Origin: Clostridia bacterium
Lineage (GTDB): Bacteria; Bacillota; Clostridia; Christensenellales; Pumilibacteraceae
Direction: 5' to 3'
Length of the DNA: 16,611 nt
Assembly: GCA_900767465.1 (NCBI GenBank)
Contig: CAAGAW010000011.1
Location: 1 to 16,611, forward strand
A program made the position numbers and the translations under genes. Shown one piece after another: positions 1-6,822 of the stretch. The notes beneath the pieces were generated by a model that was not told where the DNA came from, searched no databases, and was given only the letters and a program-made list of their open reading frames with translations. Numbering within the stretch: position 1 is the first letter of the stretch; every line of letters begins with the position of its first letter.

Positions 1-254
1 ATAGGGGTTCAATTCCCCTCATTCGCCCGCTCGGTTCGCTCCCGCTCGGCGGTGAGCCACCGCGGGCAAGTAGACTGGCGCGGGTGCGCGGGCGGCATTT
101 CCCTTCCGGGAGATTGCCACGTCGCTATCGCCTGCCAAACTCGTAGCATAGCTACTTCGCCGCTTTGGCTAAAAACAGTCACCCGAGGACTGTTTTTACG
201 GTGTTTCGCACCGCCGCGTCGCGCACCCGAGGGGGAAGGCTTTAGCGGTCGATT
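1..254 (-). repeat. Composite dispersed repeat, near full-length inverted copy
   Basis: Read on the minus strand, this stretch matches 15851-16072 module for module. The order is a CTTCCCC-type end, a small hairpin (200-212), a long A/T-ended hairpin (171-197), the segment GTGGCAATCTCCCGGAAGGG, a CGCGCCAG segment, a third hairpin (49-63), and a GAACCGAG...GAATGAGGGG end. The stems are kept although their bases differ between copies: GGTGT/GCACC at 200-212 here against GGCAC/GTGCC at 15880-15892. No open reading frame here looks like a gene. It is probably a non-autonomous mobile or REP-like element; no transposase is present. Confidence 0.8.
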
Positions 255-263
255 GTTTACGAT

Positions 264-318
264 GTCATTTCGACCGGAGAGAGGACGACAGTCCGAACGC
301 AGCGGAGAAATCCCCCGC
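264..318 (+). repeat. Dispersed repeat, GTCATTTCGA...GAGAAATCCCCC type
   Basis: This copy starts GTCATTTCGACCGGAG and ends GAGAAATCCCCCGC. Related copies occur at 4698-4728, 6954-6988 and, inverted, at 4621-4675 and 16182-16235. As at 16182-16257, it lies immediately next to the CTTCCCC-type end of another repeat, so the two families are joined in the same relative arrangement at both ends of the window. It is non-coding by appearance. Confidence 0.75.
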
Positions 319-380
319 GGCATAGGTATAATAATCGTGTACGGTTATTTCAGTTTCCGTTGCGGCGATATGTATTATAT

Positions 381-418
381 ACGAAAAAAGAAAACGGCAA
401 GTCGCGACGACTACCGTT
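381..418 (-). terminator. Intrinsic terminator of the pepV-dabb-ybaK-dtd operon
   Basis: On the minus strand AACGG (418-414) pairs with CCGTT (397-393), and inside this AGTCG pairs with CGACT around a TCG loop. A T-rich run, TTCTTTTTTCG, follows. It lies about 26 nt after the dtd stop codon, as expected for the end of the operon. It is built from one unit of a 33-bp tandem duplication. Confidence 0.7.
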
Positions 419-451
419 CAAAGAAAATGACGAGTTGCGACGACTACCGTT
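386..451. repeat. 33-bp tandem duplication at the dtd 3' end
   Basis: Two adjacent units of about 33 bp (about 386-418 and 419-451) share the core GCGACGACTACCGTTC. The right-hand unit contains the dtd stop codon (TAG, read on minus, 444-446). The left-hand unit carries the same GAACGGTAG string outside the gene and forms the terminator hairpin. The right-hand unit cannot form the outer stem because its distal arm has diverged. Confidence 0.75.
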
Positions 452-884
452 CGAGGATTATCGTTACAGGACCGTCGTTATGCTGTTCGATTTTCATATC
501 CGCGCCGAAAATGCCGAGTTTTACCGACTTTACGCCGTTTGCGATAAGCATATCGCGGAACGCAAGATACAGTTCGTTTGCTCTGTCGGGCGATTCCGCC
601 GCCGTAAAGCTCGGTCGGTTGCCGTGCGAGCAGTCGGCAAGCAGCGTAAACTGACTGACAAGCAGTATTTCGCCGCCTTCGTCCACGACCGAACGGTTCA
701 TCTTGCCGTTTTCGTCCTCGAATATACGCATTTTGGCGATTTTTGCGGCAAGGTATTCGCCGCAGGCGGGTTCGTCGCCCGATTCCACGCCGAGATACAC
801 CACAAGCCCGCGACCCGTTTCGGACACGGATTTGCCGTCGACTTTCAGATTTGCGCTCGTAACGCGCTGCAACACCGTTTTCAT
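444..884 (-). CDS. dtd: D-aminoacyl-tRNA deacylase
   Basis: DTD hydrolyses D-aminoacyl-tRNA (and mischarged Gly-tRNAAla) in the cytoplasm and so protects translation from D-amino acids. The 146-residue product matches the family's usual length of about 145. It contains the SQFTL active-site motif (residues 77-81, catalytic Thr80), GNRPSF (88-93) and the C-terminal NDGPVT motif (136-141) with the Gly-cis-Pro pair that reads chirality. The start is the ATG at 884-882, giving the standard MKTVLQRV N-terminus. A longer in-frame extension runs into the upstream gene and was not used. Only 2 nt separate it from the ybaK-like stop and no clear Shine-Dalgarno is visible, so translation is probably coupled. 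It is the last gene of the operon; the stop codon lies inside a 33-bp tandem duplication. Confidence 0.96.
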   Translation of the reverse strand: MKTVLQRVTSANLKVDGKSVSETGRGLVVYLGVESGDEPACGEYLAAKIAKMRIFEDENGKMNRSVVDEGGEILLVSQFTLLADCSHGNRPSFTAAESPDRANELYLAFRDMLIANGVKSVKLGIFGADMKIEQHNDGPVTIILER

Positions 885-886
885 GA

Positions 887-1363
887 TTATTCGCGGGGTT
901 TGGTTACGTCCACCCATTCGGACGAGTCGGATAGTTCGTAAACTTCGTCGGGAGTAAGGCGGATCGCCGAGTTGGACGAGCCGCACGCGGGGTAAACGTA
1001 GTCGTAATCTTTAAGCGATACGTCGCAGTACTTTTTTACGCCGTCGGGATTAACGAACGGGCAAACGCCTCCGGGCGCGTGGCCGGTCAGTTTTTCCACG
1101 TCCTCCCACGCGATCATGTGAGGTTTGAAACCGAACAGCCGCTTGAATTTGCCGTTATCTATTTTACGGTCGCCCGCGGTAACCACGATCACCGCGCCCG
1201 TTCCGTCTTTATCGTAAAGCGAAACGGTTTTCGCGATATGCGCGGGCTTACAACCGAGCGCTTCGGCTGCGAGATCGACGGTAGCCGAGGAAACGGAAAA
1301 TTCGAGAACGTCGTTTTCCCGTCCGCGCGTTTTCATAAATTCTTTTACTTTTGCTATCGACAT
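887..1363 (-). CDS. YbaK/EbsC-family aminoacyl-tRNA deacylase
   Basis: This 158-residue protein belongs to the YbaK/ProX-type trans-editing domain family, whose members free tRNA from wrongly attached amino acids (for E. coli YbaK, Cys-tRNAPro). Visible features are a lysine at the usual catalytic-site position (Lys45 in AHIAKT), the glycine-rich GHAPGGVCPF loop (94-103) and the GSSNSAIRLTPDE segment (128-140). It resembles the small clostridial YbaK-like proteins rather than the E. coli enzyme strictly, so substrate specificity is not assigned. A TGAGG Shine-Dalgarno overlaps the stop codon of the Dabb gene, 12 nt upstream. With dtd, it makes two tRNA-proofreading enzymes back to back. Confidence 0.9.
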   Translation of the reverse strand: MSIAKVKEFMKTRGRENDVLEFSVSSATVDLAAEALGCKPAHIAKTVSLYDKDGTGAVIVVTAGDRKIDNGKFKRLFGFKPHMIAWEDVEKLTGHAPGGVCPFVNPDGVKKYCDVSLKDYDYVYPACGSSNSAIRLTPDEVYELSDSSEWVDVTKPRE

Positions 1364-1375
1364 AGTGGTAAAACC

Positions 1376-1666
1376 TCAGATTTCGTAATCCACCGCCACG
1401 GACGACGAGACGTGCGCGTGCATGTATTTTTTGACGACGGAGCAGTGATATTCGTCGCGTTGGTATTCGTCGAGTGCCGCCGCGTCGTCGAGAGTGACGA
1501 TCAGAATCACGTCGTACGAGCGCGCCGAACCCAAAAAGTCGGTGCCGACTTCGATCCCGCGAAGAGAAGGGACGTTGCCGTCCATCGACAGCAGAATCTT
1601 TTTCGCTTCCGCTTTTTTCTCGTCCGAGTTGTCAGCGAGTTTGAAACAAACCACGTGTTTTATCAT
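1376..1666 (-). CDS. Dabb (stress-responsive alpha/beta barrel) domain protein
   Basis: The 96-residue product has the Dabb ferredoxin-like pattern from end to end: an N-terminal MIKHVVCFKL strand with a conserved His4, a charged first helix, the IEVGTDF strand (about 38-44), SYDVILIVTL (50-59), an EYQRDEYH helix turn (67-74) and a C-terminal VAVDYEI strand. Dabb proteins form small dimeric barrels; most bacterial members have no known substrate, so none is assigned. AAGGAG lies about 8 nt before the ATG and overlaps the end of the dipeptidase gene (12-nt gap), so the genes are tightly linked in one operon. Nothing in the sequence explains why it travels with tRNA-editing enzymes. Confidence 0.88.
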   Translation of the reverse strand: MIKHVVCFKLADNSDEKKAEAKKILLSMDGNVPSLRGIEVGTDFLGSARSYDVILIVTLDDAAALDEYQRDEYHCSVVKKYMHAHVSSSVAVDYEI

Positions 1667-1678
1667 ATCGGTTACTCC

Positions 1679-3019
1679 TTAAACATTTTCGTCAAGGTCG
1701 AGAATCGCCTTGCGGTAAATTTCTTTTGCGGCGATAAGATCGGCTTTTTCGATGAATTCGTCGTCGCGGTGGATCTTGTTGTCTTTACCGGGCATCGCGA
1801 TTCCGAACGCAACGGCGTTAGGAAGTTCGCGCGCGTACGTGCCGCCGCCGGTGTGAATCGGCAGAGAAACCTCGTCGCCCGTAACTTCGCGGTATGCGTT
1901 TACGAGCGTTTTTACGAGTTTGCCGTCTTCGGGGAGGGAAAATCCTTCCGAGTAGCGGTCGCGGTTTATCGTCCCGCCGGGGAACGCGGACAAAAGCCGG
2001 GATTCGACGTCTTCGGGGCTTACCGAAATAGGAATACGGAAGTCGAATCCGAGCGTTAAAAGGCCGAGTTCGGTTTTCGCCCAGCCGAGGTTTATCGTAA
2101 GTTTGCCGCTTGCGTCCTCGCAACCGAGTTCGAGCACGCCGGCTGCGTCGTATCTGCAAAGTTTGTCCCATATTCCCGAAACGAACCGGCTTGCGGGGTA
2201 GAGTCCGCGAAGAAGAGCGAAGATTTTCCAGATCGCGTTTTCGCCGTCGTCGGGGTTCATCGCGTGTCCTTCTTTGCCGCGCGCCGTCACGGTATAAGTT
2301 TTTCCGTTGTCGGTCACGGTAAAGTCGTCTTTCGTCGCGTTTACCGCCTGAAGATATCCGCTCGCCATACCGCCGAACAGGTCGTCCGTGTCCGGCTTTG
2401 CGATAACGACGGTCGCAAGGTTCGGTATAACGTTATACCTGTCGCCCGCCGTGAGTGACAGCACGTTTTTCGCAAAAACGTCGTCCTCTATAAAAGTCAG
2501 CGCGGTGTGGAGTATGCTTTTTTCGCTGCAAACGACGGGAAAATCGCTGTCGGGAACGAGCGAGATTATCGGAATTTCCTGTTCGGTGCGGTAACGCTTT
2601 ATACAATCCGAATTTTTCTCTTCGTTGCATCCGGCAATAAGTCGGAGACGGTGATTCAGCCGCACGCGCTTTTCTCTGAATTCGCGCATGATATCGAGCA
2701 TCATCGCGATCGCTCCCTTGTCGTCGGCGACGCCTCTGCCATAAACGGCGTTCTCGTCCTCGCGGAAGATAAACGCTTCGTCGGGCGCGGGAACTACGTC
2801 GAGGTGACATAATACGCCGAGGACAGGAGCGTCCGGATTGCCGTAATCGGCGTATCCGTAATATCCGTCGCCTTCGCCGACTTTAAGTCCGTACGAAGAG
2901 GCTTTATTCAAAAACCAGTCGAGGGCGTTGCGAAGTCCCTGACCGAACGGAGCGTCCGCGCGGGAAGCCGGAGCGTCCACGCTTTTGATCTCTACGATTT
3001 CTCTTAAATCCTCAAACAT
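1679..3019 (-). CDS. pepV: PepV-like M20 family dipeptidase
   Basis: This is a 446-residue zinc aminopeptidase of the M20 family, most like dipeptidase PepV/Sapep of Gram-positive bacteria, which cleaves Xaa-Yaa dipeptides in the cytoplasm. Metal and catalytic positions are visible: HLDVVP (His72, Asp74), GRGVADDKG (Asp99 as bridging ligand), NEE (Glu133-Glu134, catalytic base and ligand), PDSDFPVVCSEK (156-167, Asp157 or Asp159 region), GHAMNP (His252, lid domain) and NKIHRDDEFIEK (His417, C-terminal zinc ligand). HTGGGTYAR (389-397) is typical of this subfamily. There is no signal peptide. Start at ATG 3019-3017 with AGAGG about 8 nt upstream. It is the first gene of the four-gene operon behind the consensus promoter at 3107-3135. 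The exact dipeptide preference is unknown. Confidence 0.92.
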   Translation of the reverse strand: MFEDLREIVEIKSVDAPASRADAPFGQGLRNALDWFLNKASSYGLKVGEGDGYYGYADYGNPDAPVLGVLCHLDVVPAPDEAFIFREDENAVYGRGVADDKGAIAMMLDIMREFREKRVRLNHRLRLIAGCNEEKNSDCIKRYRTEQEIPIISLVPDSDFPVVCSEKSILHTALTFIEDDVFAKNVLSLTAGDRYNVIPNLATVVIAKPDTDDLFGGMASGYLQAVNATKDDFTVTDNGKTYTVTARGKEGHAMNPDDGENAIWKIFALLRGLYPASRFVSGIWDKLCRYDAAGVLELGCEDASGKLTINLGWAKTELGLLTLGFDFRIPISVSPEDVESRLLSAFPGGTINRDRYSEGFSLPEDGKLVKTLVNAYREVTGDEVSLPIHTGGGTYARELPNAVAFGIAMPGKDNKIHRDDEFIEKADLIAAKEIYRKAILDLDENV

Positions 3020-3038
3020 ACTTTAACCTCTAAAACGC

Positions 3039-3067
3039 TTGCATTAAGTCGCGATTTGTTTTATAAT
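3039..3067 (+). promoter_or_regulatory. Probable gltX promoter
   Basis: TTGCAT (3039-3044), a 17-nt spacer and a perfect TATAAT (3062-3067) point toward gltX. The -35 matches consensus at only three positions, so support rests mainly on the -10 box and spacing. The predicted start near 3074 would give a leader of about 77 nt. Confidence 0.5.
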
Positions 3068-3106
3068 ATTCGGGTAAAACACACGCGATCAATCGTTTCG
3101 GTTGCT

Positions 3107-3135
3107 ATTATACCGCTTTTGACCGCTTTTGTCAA
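3107..3135 (-). promoter_or_regulatory. Consensus sigma-A promoter of the pepV operon
   Basis: On the minus strand TTGACA (3135-3130), exactly 17 nt, then TATAAT (3112-3107): both hexamers are perfect. Transcription would start near 3100 and run into the dipeptidase gene, with a leader of about 80 nt. No operator was recognised; the spacer contains a short repeated AAAGCGG. Confidence 0.88.
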
Positions 3136-3150
3136 CGAAAGGAGAGACAA

Positions 3151-4566
3151 ATGGAAGTCAGAACCAGATTTGCGCCAAGTCCCACGGGTTATCTGCACAT
3201 CGGCGGGCTCAGAACCGCGCTTTACGCGTACCTTTACGCGAAAAAGAACGGCGGCAAGTTTATTCTTCGCATCGAGGATACCGACCTCGAACGCTACGTG
3301 GACGGCGCGGTGGAAGTTATCTATTCCACCATGCGCGAGGCGGGACTTATCTGGGACGAAGGTCCGGACGTGGGCGGCGAGTACGGTCCGTATATTCAGA
3401 CCGAACGAAAGGATATTTACCTTAAATACGCGCGGCAACTCGTCGAGCAGGGCGACGCGTACTATTGTTTCTGCACCAAAGAACGACTTGCGAAAATGCA
3501 CGAGGACGGCGCGACAAAGTACGACAAACACTGTTTGTCTCTTTCCCGCGAGGAGGTCGAACGCCGCATAGCCGCGGGCGAGCCGTACGTTATCCGTCAG
3601 AATATTCCCGAAACCGGTTCGACGACCTATCACGATATGGTTTTCGGCGATATCACGGTCGAGAACAAGGAACTCGAAGACAACGTCCTTATAAAGTCGG
3701 ACGGTATGCCTACGTATAACTTCGCCAACGTTATCGACGATCATCTTATGCGCATCAGCCACGTAATCCGCGGGGTCGAGTACCTCTCGTCCACGCCCAA
3801 GTACAACCTTTTGTACAAGGCGTTCGGCTGGGAACTTCCGCAATATATGCACCTTCAGCCCATAATGCGCGACGCAACCCACAAGCTCAGCAAACGCCAC
3901 GGCGACGCAAGTTACGACGATTTTATCAAAAAAGGCTATCTTAAAGACGCGATTCTCAATTACATCGCGCTACTTGGCTGGAGCCCGAAAAACGACCGCG
4001 AGAAATTCACTCTGGACGAGATGGTCGAAATGTTCTCGGTGGAGGGACTTAGTAAGTCCGCTTCCATCTTCGACGAGGCGAAAATGCGCTGGCTCAACTC
4101 GTGTTACGTCAAAGAACTTTCGCCCGAGGACTACTACGCGCACGCGCTTCCGTTTATGGAGAAGCTCGACTATCTTAAAGGTTACGATCTTCGTTACCTC
4201 GCTACGCTTTTGCAAGGCAGAACGGAAATTTTCTCGGACGTTGAAAAACTCACCGCGTTTTTAACCGAATTCGATGGATTCGACCTCGATCTGTTTGTTA
4301 ATCAGAAGTGGAAAACCGATCGCGACCTCGCGAAAAAGATGATTCCTGACCTTATGGGACTCGTCCGCGACGACTTCGATAACCTTCACGACGCGCTCGT
4401 CGCTTACGCCGAAAAATCGGGATACAAGAAAGGACAGGTGCTTTGGATTTTCCGTATCGCGATCACCGGCGCGGCGGCAACTCCCGGCGGCGCGACCGAA
4501 ATGGCAACCCTTCTCGGAAAAGAGAAAGTCGCCGCCCGTCTCGCGCTCACCCTCGAAAGACTGTAA
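3151..4566 (+). CDS. gltX: Glutamate--tRNA ligase
   Basis: GluRS, a class I aminoacyl-tRNA synthetase, charges tRNAGlu with glutamate in the cytoplasm. At 471 residues it has the expected length. The N-terminal RFAPSPTGYLHIGGLRTALY block carries the HIGH-type motif (HIGG, 16-19), and KLSKRHG (245-251) is the KMSKS-type loop. FILRIEDTD (38-45) and the SDGMPTYNFANVIDDHLM segment (183-200) are also typical. A zinc-site remnant is visible as Cys106-x-Cys108 with Cys128, although the fourth ligand is not obvious. Whether it is discriminating or also charges tRNAGln cannot be told here; no gatCAB is in the window. GGAGAG precedes the ATG by about 6 nt. It is divergent from the tRNA-editing operon and appears monocistronic. 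Confidence 0.97.
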   Translation: MEVRTRFAPSPTGYLHIGGLRTALYAYLYAKKNGGKFILRIEDTDLERYVDGAVEVIYSTMREAGLIWDEGPDVGGEYGPYIQTERKDIYLKYARQLVEQGDAYYCFCTKERLAKMHEDGATKYDKHCLSLSREEVERRIAAGEPYVIRQNIPETGSTTYHDMVFGDITVENKELEDNVLIKSDGMPTYNFANVIDDHLMRISHVIRGVEYLSSTPKYNLLYKAFGWELPQYMHLQPIMRDATHKLSKRHGDASYDDFIKKGYLKDAILNYIALLGWSPKNDREKFTLDEMVEMFSVEGLSKSASIFDEAKMRWLNSCYVKELSPEDYYAHALPFMEKLDYLKGYDLRYLATLLQGRTEIFSDVEKLTAFLTEFDGFDLDLFVNQKWKTDRDLAKKMIPDLMGLVRDDFDNLHDALVAYAEKSGYKKGQVLWIFRIAITGAAATPGGATEMATLLGKEKVAARLALTLERL

Positions 4567-4620
4567 AACCGAACGGATTATAACGAAAAATCAAGTACAT
4601 ACGGTTTTGATACCTTCCCC

Positions 4621-4798
4621 GTGGGGGATTTTTCCGCTGCGTTCGGGTAAAACCCTCACTTCAGTCTAAATGACATCGTAACCAAGCGTACACGTTGTCA
4701 TTTCGAGCGAAGTCGAGAAATCCCCCGCAACAAAAAATAATAACAAACGAACACGAACAACCCGAATAAATGCCCGCGGCGACTCACCGCCGAGCGGG
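4621..4798. repeat. Head-to-head repeat modules upstream of purB
   Basis: Two copies of the GTCATTT...AAATCCCCC repeat face each other: an inverted one (GGGGGATT at 4623 to AAATGACA at 4675) and a direct one (TGTCATTT at 4696 to AAATCCCCC at 4726). They can form a long imperfect hairpin. A GCGGCG/CACCGC hairpin module follows (4776-4790), with one C-A mismatch. Together they fill most of the 279-nt space between gltX and purB. No convincing purB promoter or gltX terminator was found apart from these structures. Confidence 0.7.
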
Positions 4799-4845
4799 GG
4801 CGGAACGCAGATTGCTAACCGAACAAAACGAACAAGGAGAAAGAT

Positions 4846-6276
4846 ATGACGGACAGAAAAGGATACGTGTCACCGCTATCGACCCGCTACGCAAGCGACG
4901 AAATGCAGTACTGCTTTTCGGACGACTTCAAGTTCACCACGTGGCGGCGGCTCTGGGTCGCGCTTGCCCGCGCCGAGCATAAACTCGGACTTAACGTGAC
5001 CGAGGCGCAGATCGCCGAACTCGAAGCGCACGTGGACGATATAAATTACGACGTTGCCGAAGCGCGCGAAAAGGAAGTCCGTCACGACGTTATGAGCCAC
5101 GTTTACGCGTACGGGCTTCAATGTCCGAACGCCGCGCCCATAATTCACCTCGGCGCGACGAGTTGTTACGTCGGCGACAACGAGGACGTTATCGCGATGA
5201 AACGCGCGGGCGAAATCGTGCTTAAAAAAGCGGCTGCCGTCGTTAAAAACCTGTCCGTATTCGCAAAGAGGTACAAATCGCTCCCGACGCTCGGATATAC
5301 GCACCTTCAACCGGCTCAACTTACCACCGTCGGCAAACGCGCGACGCTGTGGATAAACGAACTTTTAATCGATATCGACAATCTGTCGTATCAGCTCGAC
5401 AACCTTAAACTTCTCGGCTCGAAGGGAACGACGGGAACTCAGGCAAGTTTTATGGAACTTTTCGGCGGCGACGGCGAGAAGGTCAAACAGCTCGAACGCC
5501 TCATCGCCGAAGAGATGGGATTCAAAGCGTGCGTACCCGTTTCCGGTCAGACGTATTCGCGAAAAACGGACGCGTACATCGCGGGCGCGTTGTCGGGAAT
5601 CGCTCAGAGCGCGCAGAAATTCGCCAACGACCTTCGCATTTTGCAGTCGTTCGAGGAAATGGAGGAGCCGTTCGAGAAAAATCAGATCGGTTCGTCGGCT
5701 ATGCCGTATAAGCGCAATCCGATGCGCAGCGAGCGTATTTGCGCGCTTTCCCGCTACGTGTGCGTGGACGCGCTCAATCCCGCGCTTACCTCGTCCGTTC
5801 AGTGGTTCGAGCGCACGCTCGACGATTCGGCAAACCGTCGCATAGCGATGGCGGAAGCGTTCCTTGCCGTGGACGCGATACTCAATATTTACGTCAACGT
5901 GTCCGCGGGACTCGTCGTCAACGAAAAAGTGATCGCCCGCAGAGTAGGCGAAAAACTGCCGTTTATGGCTACCGAAAACGTGATGATGGAATCGGTAAAA
6001 CGCGGCGGAAACCGTCAGGAACTTCACGAAATCATACGCGTTCATTCGCACGCCGCCGCCCGCGCCGTAAAGGACGGAAAGCCGAACGATCTTATCGACC
6101 GTCTCGCGTCCGACCCCGCGATTCCGCTTGGTAGAGCCGAGATCCTCGCGCAGATGGATCCCGCCGCGTATATCGGCAGAAGCGCAGAGCAGGTGGACGA
6201 GTTTATCGAAGGTTTCGTTCGCCCCGTGCTTGCCCGTTTCCCCGACACGGGAAAGCCTACCGAACTCAAAGTGTAA
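4846..6276 (+). CDS. purB: Adenylosuccinate lyase
   Basis: PurB catalyses two fumarate-releasing steps in purine synthesis: SAICAR to AICAR, and adenylosuccinate to AMP. The 476-residue product is a full-length fumarase/aspartase-superfamily protein. Visible sites are RHDVMSH (79-85, His80 as a substrate-binding histidine), THLQPAQ (152-158, His153 as the general acid candidate) and the superfamily signature GSSAMPYKRNP (282-292) with the loop serines 283-284 and Lys288. TRYASDEM near the N-terminus (13-20) is also typical. AAGGAG lies about 7 nt before the ATG. It stands alone: gltX is 279 nt upstream across a repeat block, and a bidirectional terminator lies about 80 nt downstream. No other purine genes are in the window. 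Confidence 0.97.
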   Translation: MTDRKGYVSPLSTRYASDEMQYCFSDDFKFTTWRRLWVALARAEHKLGLNVTEAQIAELEAHVDDINYDVAEAREKEVRHDVMSHVYAYGLQCPNAAPIIHLGATSCYVGDNEDVIAMKRAGEIVLKKAAAVVKNLSVFAKRYKSLPTLGYTHLQPAQLTTVGKRATLWINELLIDIDNLSYQLDNLKLLGSKGTTGTQASFMELFGGDGEKVKQLERLIAEEMGFKACVPVSGQTYSRKTDAYIAGALSGIAQSAQKFANDLRILQSFEEMEEPFEKNQIGSSAMPYKRNPMRSERICALSRYVCVDALNPALTSSVQWFERTLDDSANRRIAMAEAFLAVDAILNIYVNVSAGLVVNEKVIARRVGEKLPFMATENVMMESVKRGGNRQELHEIIRVHSHAAARAVKDGKPNDLIDRLASDPAIPLGRAEILAQMDPAAYIGRSAEQVDEFIEGFVRPVLARFPDTGKPTELKV

Positions 6277-6353
6277 CGAAATTCCGATACCGTTACGGCG
6301 TTTTCGGACGCCCGGACTATAACGGCCGGATCCCTAAATAGAAAAGACGTACG

Positions 6354-6390
6354 AAAAACCGCCCGAAGTTTTGCGCTTCGGGCGGTTTGT
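6354..6390. terminator. Bidirectional intrinsic terminator
   Basis: A perfect 13-bp stem, AAACCGCCCGAAG (6356-6368) with CTTCGGGCGGTTT (6376-6388), encloses a 7-nt loop. On the minus strand it is followed by GGTTTTTCGT, a good U-tract, so it ends the small membrane protein gene. On the plus strand it follows purB but has a poorer T-run (TTTGTATTGT). It sits between two convergent genes. Confidence 0.85.
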
Positions 6391-6458
6391 ATTGTGCGAT
6401 AATTCGTTGCGGACGATCGTGCGTTACGTAAGTTGCAGGTCTCGCGGCAACGGTCGGA

Positions 6459-6761
6459 TCAGCCTAAAAGACCGATAAGATTCTGGTACGTTCCCGGGAA
6501 AAACAGGAAGATTACGATGATCGCGAGTGCGGCGTAGAAAATAATGCGGAAGATGATATTGCGCTTGCTCATTGCTTCGAGACCGACTACCGCTACGAGC
6601 AGCAACGCGCCGTAGTTGCGTACGATATCGAGGATTTTAAGCACCGTCGAATTCGTGATGAATTGCCATTGCGCGTTAGCGAGGCAGAGAATATATACCG
6701 CTACCAGCAGTACCGCGAGTATTTCGCCGATAATATCGAATACGGGTTCGAGTTTTTTCAT
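6459..6761 (-). CDS. Small three-helix membrane protein, unrecognised
   Basis: I do not recognise this 100-residue protein. It has three predicted membrane segments, about residues 9-29, 50-63 and 71-88, joined by a short polar loop containing QWQFITNST and a basic stretch MSKRN (64-68). It has no cysteine or histidine cluster and no enzymatic motif. A strong AAGGAG lies 8 nt before the ATG, a candidate promoter lies just upstream and a strong terminator lies downstream, so it looks like a real monocistronic gene. It converges with purB. The orientation of the positively charged loop would place that loop in the cytoplasm. Function unknown. Confidence 0.8.
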   Translation of the reverse strand: MKKLEPVFDIIGEILAVLLVAVYILCLANAQWQFITNSTVLKILDIVRNYGALLLVAVVGLEAMSKRNIIFRIIFYAALAIIVIFLFFPGTYQNLIGLLG

Positions 6762-6793
6762 TTTTTTCTCCTTGTCAAATCTGTTATGCTAAG

Positions 6794-6822
6794 ATTATAC
6801 ATTATTCTACATTAAAATTTAA
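6794..6822 (-). promoter_or_regulatory. Candidate promoter of the small membrane protein
   Basis: On the minus strand a perfect TATAAT lies at 6799-6794, with TTAAAT (6822-6817) 17 nt upstream as a weak -35 (three matches). The predicted start near 6787 gives a short leader of about 26 nt. The region is AT-rich, unlike its surroundings, as expected for a promoter. Confidence 0.5.

Noticed and set aside
1..27. AGGGG-TTCAATT-CCCCT resembles a tRNA T-arm at the left window edge
   Set aside because: The same string belongs to the repeat end seen at 7490-7515 and 16310-16330, where the loop is TTCTATT. No tRNA acceptor, CCA or anticodon arm fits.
52..654. 200-codon plus-strand open frame at the left end
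   Set aside because: It crosses the composite repeat and the antisense strand of dtd. No ribosome binding site or recognisable protein.
885..986. N-terminal extension of dtd into the YbaK-like gene
   Set aside because: The family begins at MKTVLQRV, and the extension would be an out-of-frame translation of the neighbour.
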